Below, one piece after another: positions 1-4,678 of a DNA stretch of 7,573 nucleotides. The position numbers and the translations under genes were made by a program. Location of the stretch: NCBI GenBank assembly GCA_023819545.1, contig JAMWCA010000059.1, positions 1 to 7,573 on the forward strand. The letters run 5' to 3'. The notes beneath the pieces were generated by a model that was given only the letters and a program-made list of their open reading frames with translations, made no database searches and was not told where the DNA came from. This DNA comes from Candidatus Omnitrophota bacterium. Lineage in GTDB: Bacteria > Ratteibacteria > UBA8468 > B48-G9 > JAFGKM01. Positions within the stretch are counted from its first letter, which is position 1. Each line of letters begins with the position of its first letter.

Positions 1-1
1 A

Positions 2-580
2 ATTAATATAGTTAGCGGAAATACTTCAGAAGGGATTGTTTCACCTGACTCATTAACATTTACACCTAATAACTGGAATATTGAACAAACTGTAACTGTA
101 ACTCCTGTTGATGACAATGTTGTTGATGGAGATAAGACATATTTAATTACTTTAACTGCATCTTCAGCTGACCAAAATTACAATAGAAAAACTGTAAATG
201 TCTCTGTAACAAATAGAGATAATGACACTACTGGTGGAGGGGGTGGTGATAGAGATAATGACACTACTGGTGGAGTAGGTGTTGGATGTTTTATTGCTAC
301 TGCTTGCTTCGGAGATTATAATCACCAAGTAGTTAAAATCTTAAGGAATTTCAGAGATAAATATTTAATCACAAATAAAATAGGCGAATCATTTGTAAGA
401 TGGTATTATTTACATAGTCCAAGGTATGCAAAAATTATAGAAAATAGTTCTGCATTGAAATTTACTGTTAGGATTTGTTTATATCCAATAGCTGTTATTG
501 CCTATTTGATTTTGAAAGGGATTCTCTTGCCTTTAGTTTTAATAGTATCAGTTGGTTTATTACTTTGGCATACACGATAA
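2..580 (+). CDS. Calx-beta-like repeat protein with CFI-box-CTERM domain (3' end only)
   Basis: The frame is open from the window edge (first full codon at base 2) to TAA at 578-580, giving 192 residues; the start lies outside. Residues 1-74 look like the last strands of a Calx-beta-type extracellular repeat: a TFTPNNWN segment, then TVTVTPVDD, a DGD turn, and closing VSVTNRDND. Residues 72-95 are a Gly/Asp/Thr linker made of an internal duplication. Residues 96-105 read CFIATACFGD, a variant of the CFIATAAYGS box, followed by the family's conserved LRNFRD, WYYLHSP and RYAKII blocks (about 114-146). Two hydrophobic stretches (about 154-172 and 173-189) end the protein. This layout matches the CFI-box-CTERM domain found at the C-terminus of many exported surface proteins. 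By inference the repeats lie outside the cell and the tail anchors or sorts them. The ligand or partner cannot be told from this fragment. Confidence 0.85.
   Translation: MNIVSGNTSEGIVSPDSLTFTPNNWNIEQTVTVTPVDDNVVDGDKTYLITLTASSADQNYNRKTVNVSVTNRDNDTTGGGGGDRDNDTTGGVGVGCFIATACFGDYNHQVVKILRNFRDKYLITNKIGESFVRWYYLHSPRYAKIIENSSALKFTVRICLYPIAVIAYLILKGILLPLVLIVSVGLLLWHTR
213..275 (+). repeat. 27-nt perfect direct repeat, period 36 nt, in the Gly-rich linker
   Basis: Two identical 27-nt copies lie at 213-239 and 249-275, separated by 9 nt, so the period is 36 nt or exactly 12 codons. Each encodes the RDNDTTGG segment. The in-frame duplication lengthens the linker between the Calx-beta-like repeat and the CFI-box tail without breaking the frame. 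Perfect identity at the DNA level suggests a recent slippage or recombination event. Confidence 0.9.
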
Positions 581-658
581 AATAGTTACAATAAAGATTA
601 AATTGGGAAAAGTGATAAAAATTAGTCATGGTTTTTGGTTTTCAATAATAGGTTAAAA
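581..658. other. Convergent intergenic gap, no recognisable element
   Basis: This 78-nt AT-rich gap separates the stop codons of the converging CFI-box gene and URO-D-like gene. I looked for a GC-rich stem followed by a T-run on either strand and saw none. Only a weak A-run/T-run complementarity is present around 607-645. Termination here is either factor-dependent or not visible by eye. Confidence 0.6.
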
Positions 659-2053
659 TTAAAAGGAAAGAAGTAGTTGCCAAATAAAGATATAACCAAG
701 CGAATCAATCTCTTCCCAAATTCTTTTGATCAAATCTTCATCGCCTTTTATTTCTTGTATCTCATTTTTCTTCTCTTGCCAAGGGATACAAACTCCTGGT
801 TTTATTTTCACTTCTTTCAATTCACTTTTTACTTTATAAACTCCTTTTTCTTCGTTCACTCTACTTCTCCCCTGAGAATAAACTCCATATTCTCTTGTAA
901 ATTCAGTCATAACTCTTATATTCTCAATTTTTGCATCATTTTGAATTATTGCAGAGGCATCCATTATATATCCGCCATTTCTTCCAACATTATCAATTAT
1001 TTTCTTACAATATTGTTTAACTTCTTTTTCTGAACCAATAGCAAGTAATGTGTTGGGCAATCCGCCACTTATACAAAATTTTTCTCCAATTTTTCTATGA
1101 ACATTAAAAATATCTCCTTTATCAACATGATATATTATGCTCCCTTCGGGTAGTTCCAAAAAAGAATCAAGATGTACATCCCAATTTCCCTCAGCATAAA
1201 AAAGTGTTTGAATTCCTTTACTCCATAATTCTTCCACAATTGGTTTTAAAGTTGGCCAATAGATAGTTTTAAATTGTTCCATATTTATAAAAGGCACACA
1301 ACCTCTATGCATCCAAAAACCAACAGGTAATTTCTTTTCTGGGTCTGAAGTCATCTCTGCTACTTTTGCTAAATGTGGAGCAAGAACCTCACATGATTTT
1401 AATACATTTTCTGGTTGTGTGTGTAAATCCATAATAAGTCCAATATATCCTCTTAATTTATCAGCAATTATATCAAGAGGCGCTTTTAAAATTCCACATA
1501 TTGCTGATGGCATACCTATCTCTTCTTTCATTCTTTTTACTTGATTGCTAAGGTCATTGAAATATTGAAACATAGCTATACTTCCTTTTACAAGTGCAAG
1601 TTTTGTTCTATAAGAATTCCTACCATTTATTTCAGTTGAGATTCTTGGAAGCCAAACATTGTAAAGAAAATATGTCGGGTCATTTATTAACTGGTCATAT
1701 TCATCTGCTTTCATAAATGCTTTTTCTTCTTCTGGTTCTAAATACTGAAACCCAACATCAGGAGGAATTTCTATTCCTGGGGTTGCATAGTATTTCAAAC
1801 CAAGTGCCTGAGTTAGACCTGTCCATACATAAACCATATTTGGAACCATAGCATCCCAATCAAAATCTTTTGCACACTTTATAACTGCTTCAAATGCTTT
1901 TTTATAATCATGAGTTACTTCTTGACATGTATATCCAGCATATTTTGCAGTAAATTCAGCAACAAATGGTCTTATTGGAATACAATCAGGCATATCATTT
2001 CTCATTGCTGTGATATATCTATTCAATCTTTCTTGATAAATTTTTTCAGTCAT
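659..2053 (-). CDS. URO-D/MtaA-superfamily protein, putative corrinoid-linked methyltransferase
   Basis: This is a 464-residue protein of the uroporphyrinogen decarboxylase fold superfamily (TIM barrel), which includes HemE and methylcobamide methyltransferases such as MtaA/MtbA. It lacks the N-terminal MRQAGRY motif of HemE, so heme synthesis is unlikely. The barrel seems to span about residues 20-390, with recognisable blocks at GFWMHRGC (245-252), LFYAEGNW (284-291) and ISGGLPNTLL (328-337). At the site where MtaA has the zinc-binding His-x-Cys, this protein reads Tyr286-Ala-Glu288-Gly-Asn. The later Cys of the canonical site appears to be Ser367 or a neighbour. A tail of about 70 residues (391-464) extends past the barrel. 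I chose the ATG at 2051-2053 because AAGGAGG (2058-2064) lies 4 nt upstream of it and it overlaps the preceding stop as ATGA. A start at 2080 would place this ribosome site inside the gene. The adjacent B12-activation protein supports a corrinoid methyl-transfer role, but the substrate is unknown. Confidence 0.8.
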   Translation of the reverse strand: MTEKIYQERLNRYITAMRNDMPDCIPIRPFVAEFTAKYAGYTCQEVTHDYKKAFEAVIKCAKDFDWDAMVPNMVYVWTGLTQALGLKYYATPGIEIPPDVGFQYLEPEEEKAFMKADEYDQLINDPTYFLYNVWLPRISTEINGRNSYRTKLALVKGSIAMFQYFNDLSNQVKRMKEEIGMPSAICGILKAPLDIIADKLRGYIGLIMDLHTQPENVLKSCEVLAPHLAKVAEMTSDPEKKLPVGFWMHRGCVPFINMEQFKTIYWPTLKPIVEELWSKGIQTLFYAEGNWDVHLDSFLELPEGSIIYHVDKGDIFNVHRKIGEKFCISGGLPNTLLAIGSEKEVKQYCKKIIDNVGRNGGYIMDASAIIQNDAKIENIRVMTEFTREYGVYSQGRSRVNEEKGVYKVKSELKEVKIKPGVCIPWQEKKNEIQEIKGDEDLIKRIWEEIDSLGYIFIWQLLLSF

Positions 2054-2736
2054 TTCCCCTCCTTTTGATATAATTGCCATAATTTTTCGTCAAATTCAGC
2101 ACTCCTTCCTAAACAATTTTTTCTTTTACAAATTTTACAACTTCTATAATCCTTTTCTCCTGAAAACAAAAATCCAGAAACAGATTTATTTGGTATCATT
2201 AAAAAAGAGTTTGTTAATCTTACTCCAATTAAATTTTCAACATCTCCAAATAAACTGAATAATTCTTTCTCTTGTTCAATAGGCCAGACAAATCTTTCAC
2301 TCTCTCCTGGGCTCATACTAATCATTCTTTTTAAAAAATATCTCTCTTTTAAATATTCAAAAAGTCCTTTTCTTGCTATTTCTAAAAAATAACCTTTAAT
2401 TGTCTCCCACCAGTAATCCTTCAGAAAATCTTCTTTAAAACTAATGCTATCAAGTTCTTTCCCACATGTAGCAATAAAAGCAAAGACCTTTTCAACATTT
2501 TCAAGATTTTTTCTTAAAACTAAACTTGTGAATTTAACTCCATTGATTATTACAAAATCATCACCTTTTTTTTCTATAAAACCTTCAAGATAGATTGCTT
2601 TCGGTCTTCCTATCTCAATTGATTTTTCAAGCAAAATTGAAATTTCTTTTTCATCTTCACTTCCTTTCATAATTTTCAATTTTTCAAACAAAAAATCTTT
2701 TTTTATATCAATTTTAAAGTTTTTTAAAATTTCCAT
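2050..2736 (-). CDS. Vitamin B12-dependent methionine synthase activation-domain protein
   Basis: This 228-residue stand-alone protein resembles the C-terminal activation domain of cobalamin-dependent methionine synthase (Met_synt_B12). That domain binds S-adenosylmethionine and helps reductively remethylate oxidised cob(II)alamin. Visible family features are the MSPGE segment (142-146) followed by a W-x-x-x-Q stretch, and LMIPNKSVSG (179-188), which matches the conserved P-x-K-S-V-S-G element. A C-terminal C-x2-C-x4-C-x2-R motif (Cys200, Cys203, Cys208, Arg211) is typical of the short versions in anaerobes and may bind metal or act in redox. An ATG at 2748 adds four residues but has no ribosome site, whereas the ATG at 2736 has GGAG 6 nt upstream, so I prefer the latter. 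The gene lies 16 nt after marC and overlaps the URO-D-like gene by 4 nt. No methionine synthase or separate corrinoid-binding protein is in the window, so its partner is inferred to be encoded elsewhere or to work with the URO-D-like protein. Confidence 0.78.
   Translation of the reverse strand: MEILKNFKIDIKKDFLFEKLKIMKGSEDEKEISILLEKSIEIGRPKAIYLEGFIEKKGDDFVIINGVKFTSLVLRKNLENVEKVFAFIATCGKELDSISFKEDFLKDYWWETIKGYFLEIARKGLFEYLKERYFLKRMISMSPGESERFVWPIEQEKELFSLFGDVENLIGVRLTNSFLMIPNKSVSGFLFSGEKDYRSCKICKRKNCLGRSAEFDEKLWQLYQKEGK
2058..2064 (-). promoter_or_regulatory. Strong Shine-Dalgarno site with ATGA coupling for the URO-D-like gene
   Basis: AAGGAGG lies 4 nt upstream of the ATG at 2053, inside the last codons of the upstream gene. 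The upstream stop TGA (2050-2052) overlaps this ATG as ATGA. This decides the start and predicts translational coupling, so the two proteins should be made in linked amounts. Confidence 0.85.
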
Positions 2737-2742
2737 TACTTT

Positions 2743-2746
2743 CTCC
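2743..2746 (-). promoter_or_regulatory. Shine-Dalgarno site favouring the ATG at 2736
   Basis: GGAG lies 6 nt upstream of the second ATG (2734-2736), while the first ATG (2746-2748) is preceded only by A/T-rich sequence. The G of the first ATG is part of this site. It is the reason for the shorter B12-activation protein model, though the longer one cannot be excluded. Confidence 0.5.
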
Positions 2747-2752
2747 ATTTTA

Positions 2753-3325
2753 TTATTTTATAATTTGTTCAACACCCTGTCTTATAAACTTTATGCCTAA
2801 AGCAGCGAGAAAAAGAGTTAAGATTTTAATAAGTCCTTTTATTCCTACTTTCCCTATTGCATTTGATATTTTTTGTGAATAAAAAAGAATAATGTAAGCA
2901 AAAATCATATTTAAAAATATACATAATAAAGTTATTTCTGTTCCATAAAAATTTTTTGAAATTAATATAGTTGTTAAATAAGCAGGACCTGCCAAAAGAG
3001 GAATTGCAAGAGGAACTATAGCAACATCTTCTTCATCAATTTTAAACTGACTTGCTCCTATAAATTCTGTTATAGAAAAAATCAACAAAATTATACCACT
3101 TGCTATCAGAAAGTCACAAAAAGAAATTTTTAAGTATTTAAAAAGAAACTCTCCAAAATATAGGAATAAAAGACTGATTATAAAACAGATAAAGATTGAA
3201 ATAAAAAGAATTTTATTCCTTTTTTTGTTTGTTAATTTACCTATGAAACTTATATAAAATGGAATTGTTCCGATAGGATCCAGTGTAATAAAAAGTGAAA
3301 GTAAAGAAGCAATAAATTTTTCCAT
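2753..3325 (-). CDS. MarC-family integral membrane protein
   Basis: This 190-residue protein is hydrophobic throughout, with about six predicted membrane helices (roughly 5-27, 40-60, 68-90, 105-121, 130-150 and 162-182). It carries the two hallmark MarC (UPF0056) elements: a DPIGTIPF motif in the first helix (16-23) and a VPLAIPLLAGPA motif (104-115) before the fourth. Its length is in the usual range for the family. The family's transport substrate is not established. The early assignment to multiple antibiotic resistance in E. coli was not upheld, so no drug-efflux role should be read from the name. The ATG at 3325 has AAGGA 6 nt upstream. The gene starts only 15 nt after the end of a tRNA-Arg and is followed by the B12-activation gene, so it probably shares the tRNA's transcript. 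Nothing links it mechanistically to the corrinoid genes beyond position. Confidence 0.92.
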   Translation of the reverse strand: MEKFIASLLSLFITLDPIGTIPFYISFIGKLTNKKRNKILFISIFICFIISLLFLYFGEFLFKYLKISFCDFLIASGIILLIFSITEFIGASQFKIDEEDVAIVPLAIPLLAGPAYLTTILISKNFYGTEITLLCIFLNMIFAYIILFYSQKISNAIGKVGIKGLIKILTLFLAALGIKFIRQGVEQIIK

Positions 3326-3331
3326 AAATAT

Positions 3332-3336
3332 TCCTT
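3332..3336 (-). promoter_or_regulatory. Shine-Dalgarno site of the MarC gene, immediately after the tRNA
   Basis: AAGGA lies 6 nt upstream of the MarC ATG and begins 4 nt beyond the tRNA discriminator base. The whole untranslated region between tRNA and start codon is 15 nt, so little besides this site fits there. Confidence 0.75.
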
Positions 3337-3340
3337 TTTG

Positions 3341-3415
3341 CGCGCCTGGCCAGATTTGAACTGGCGACCCTTGGATTCGAAGTCCACCGCTCTATCCAAA
3401 CTGAGCTACAGGCGC
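3341..3415 (-). tRNA. tRNA-Arg (anticodon TCG)
   Basis: The minus strand folds into a full 75-nt cloverleaf including the discriminator base. The acceptor stem (3409-3415 with 3342-3348), D stem (GCTC/GAGC) and T stem (GCCAG/CTGGC) pair perfectly. The anticodon loop is CTTCGAA, with TCG at 3378-3380, which reads arginine CGA and probably the other CGN codons by wobble. The discriminator is G, acceptable for tRNA-Arg, and CCA is not encoded, so it must be added after transcription. The anticodon stem has a terminal G-A mismatch (3387 with 3371, positions 27 and 43). All other pairs are Watson-Crick, so the gene looks functional. It is followed 15 nt later by the MarC start codon. Confidence 0.95.
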
Positions 3416-3424
3416 TTATTGTTT

Positions 3425-3454
3425 ATTTTACTTTTATTTTAAATTTAAAATCAA
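3425..3454 (-). promoter_or_regulatory. Candidate sigma-70-type promoter for tRNA-Arg and downstream genes
   Basis: On the minus strand, TTGATT (3449-3454, 4/6 match to the -35 consensus) is separated by 18 nt from TAAAAT (3425-3430, 5/6 match to -10). The predicted transcription start is near 3418, about 3 nt before the mature tRNA. No other promoter candidate is obvious before MarC, so it may drive tRNA, marC, the B12-activation gene and the URO-D-like gene. The spacer contains the 16-nt palindrome at 3436-3451. The region is so AT-rich that chance matches are a real concern. Confidence 0.5.
3436..3451. repeat. 16-nt perfect AT palindrome within the tRNA promoter spacer
   Basis: The sequence ATTTTAAATTTAAAAT is its own reverse complement and lies between the proposed -35 and -10 boxes. 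It could be an operator for a dimeric regulator or simply a product of the AT-rich composition. There is no direct evidence for binding. Confidence 0.35.
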
Positions 3455-3509
3455 CTTTTTTTAACTATTGAGGAGAAGAACTTTAAAATATCAAAAGAAA
3501 TCCGAAAAG

Positions 3510-4631
3510 TTAAGATTTTTTTGTTATTTTACCTTTTTCAATAAGTTTTAAAGCAACATCTACAACTTCTGGAGCAAATTGAGTCCCTTTATTTTTAATT
3601 AATTCTTGTTTTACTTGTTCAATTGATAATGCTTTCCTGTAAGGTCTATCAGAAAGCATTGCATCTAACGCATCTGCTACAGAAACTATTTTTGCTATTA
3701 AAGAAATATCATCTCCACAAATTCCATTTGGATATCCATTTCCATTTACTCTTTCATGATGATGTCTTATTATACTTATCCCATCTTTAAATCTCCTTAT
3801 TTGTGAAACTATTTTTGCTCCTATCTCTGGATGCTTTTTTACAATTTCCCACTCTTTTTCATTTAATTCACCCTGTTTATTCAGTATCTCATTATCCACA
3901 AAAATTTTTCCAACATCATGAATTGATGTAAGTTCTGACAGAATTTTTATTTCTTCTTCAGGTAACTTCAATTCTTTACCTATCATAATTGCATATTTTT
4001 TTACATTTTCAGAGTGCCCTTTTAAATATTTATCTTTTTCTTCAAGTTGTTTTACTATCATTTTTATTATTCCAATGTTAGTATCACTTAACTCATAATA
4101 AATATTTTGTATTGTAATGATTAAAGCAATAAAATTTGAAAGTAAACTATAGATCTCTTTTTCTTTTCTCGTAAAAACTTTTTCAAATGGATAATATAAA
4201 CTAAAAACACCAAGTTTTTCATTCCCTATATTCAATGGTGCAGAAATTAGAGAGACCATTTTCTTTTCTAATGCAAGAGATGGTTTTATATATGTTCTAC
4301 TTTTTCTTAAATCTTTTACTACTAAAAGCTTATTTTTCTGAAAAACTACCCCTGCAATACTTTCTCCAATCATAATATTTTTTTTATCTTTAATATATTT
4401 TTTACTCGTTCCATAACTTGCTATTAAAGTTAAATTTTTTGTCCTTGAATTGTAAATTCTAATATTTCCTACTACTCCATTCATAAATTTTACTGTTTTC
4501 TTGAGGATTTTATTTAAAACCTTTGATTTTTCTTCTTTAAATAAGTTTAAAGTTGCGTATTTTACAATTTCATAGAAAAAAGAGATAAAATCTTTAGAAT
4601 TATTATTTTTAAAAGTTTTAATTTCCCCCAT
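3510..4631 (-). CDS. GAF-HD-GYP protein, probable cyclic di-GMP phosphodiesterase
   Basis: This 373-residue cytoplasmic signalling protein has a GAF-like sensor region at about 35-175, including the typical ISAPLNIGNEKLGVFSLY block. After a short helical linker comes an HD-GYP domain at about 195-365. Metal and catalytic residues are present: His206 (GHSENV), His238-Asp239 with GK at 241-242, His267 (HPEIG), the HHHE block at 290-293, the GYP triplet at 299-301, and Asp320/Asp323 before SDRPYR. The usual Asp in HHExxDGxGYP is Asn here (296). HD-GYP enzymes hydrolyse cyclic di-GMP. The GAF ligand is unknown, and no diguanylate cyclase, signal peptide or membrane helix is seen. A TTG at 4659-4661 would add ten residues. 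I prefer the ATG at 4629-4631: neither has a ribosome site, but the ATG lies 7 nt after a good extended -10 box. The gene follows the galactokinase fusion by 47 nt. Confidence 0.9.
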   Translation of the reverse strand: MGEIKTFKNNNSKDFISFFYEIVKYATLNLFKEEKSKVLNKILKKTVKFMNGVVGNIRIYNSRTKNLTLIASYGTSKKYIKDKKNIMIGESIAGVVFQKNKLLVVKDLRKSRTYIKPSLALEKKMVSLISAPLNIGNEKLGVFSLYYPFEKVFTRKEKEIYSLLSNFIALIITIQNIYYELSDTNIGIIKMIVKQLEEKDKYLKGHSENVKKYAIMIGKELKLPEEEIKILSELTSIHDVGKIFVDNEILNKQGELNEKEWEIVKKHPEIGAKIVSQIRRFKDGISIIRHHHERVNGNGYPNGICGDDISLIAKIVSVADALDAMLSDRPYRKALSIEQVKQELIKNKGTQFAPEVVDVALKLIEKGKITKKS

Positions 4632-4638
4632 AGAAAAT

Positions 4639-4666
4639 ATTTTAACACAATAGAATTCCAAGTAAA
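4639..4666 (-). promoter_or_regulatory. Candidate extended -10 promoter placing the HD-GYP start at +1
   Basis: On the minus strand, TTTACT (4661-4666) is followed after 16 nt by TAAAAT (4639-4644), preceded by the TGT of an extended -10 element. The expected transcription start, about 7 nt on, is near 4632, one base from the ATG at 4631. No Shine-Dalgarno precedes that ATG, so the mRNA would be leaderless. The boxes match well, but AT-rich sequence produces such matches by chance. Confidence 0.4.
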
Positions 4667-4678
4667 ATAATTAAACTT

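Larger units (their letters stand above)
3416..3509. other. Spacer between the HD-GYP gene and tRNA-Arg
   Basis: This 94-nt stretch lies after the HD-GYP stop and before the tRNA on the minus strand. It holds the candidate tRNA promoter and its palindrome. I saw no GC-rich hairpin with a T-run that would terminate the HD-GYP transcript, so read-through into the tRNA unit is possible. Confidence 0.6.

Noticed and set aside
677..1033. Plus-strand open frame of 118 codons opposite the URO-D-like gene
   Set aside because: It is antisense to a well-supported gene, its translation is Phe/Ile/Ser-rich low-complexity sequence with no motif, and it has no ribosome site. It is a shadow of the minus-strand coding sequence.
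659..2053. Annotation as HemE (uroporphyrinogen decarboxylase)
   Set aside because: The MRQAGRY substrate-binding motif is absent, no heme genes are nearby, and the protein is much longer than HemE.
2054..2080. Nine-codon longer start for the URO-D-like gene (ATG at 2080)
   Set aside because: It would overlap the upstream gene by 31 nt and put the strong AAGGAGG site inside the coding region. The ATGA-coupled ATG at 2053 fits better.
2749..3509. Cobalamin riboswitch upstream of the B12-activation and URO-D-like genes
   Set aside because: The gaps before these genes are 16 nt or less, and the 94-nt region before the tRNA is nearly pure A/T with no B12-box-like GC-rich elements.
3466..3509. 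Intrinsic terminator after the HD-GYP gene
   Set aside because: No GC stem followed by a T-run could be built on the minus strand. The T-rich runs are not preceded by a hairpin.
4632..4661. TTG start adding ten residues to the HD-GYP protein
   Set aside because: There is no ribosome site before the TTG, the added residues precede any domain, and the segment coincides with a promoter-like sequence just ahead of an ATG. It remains possible.
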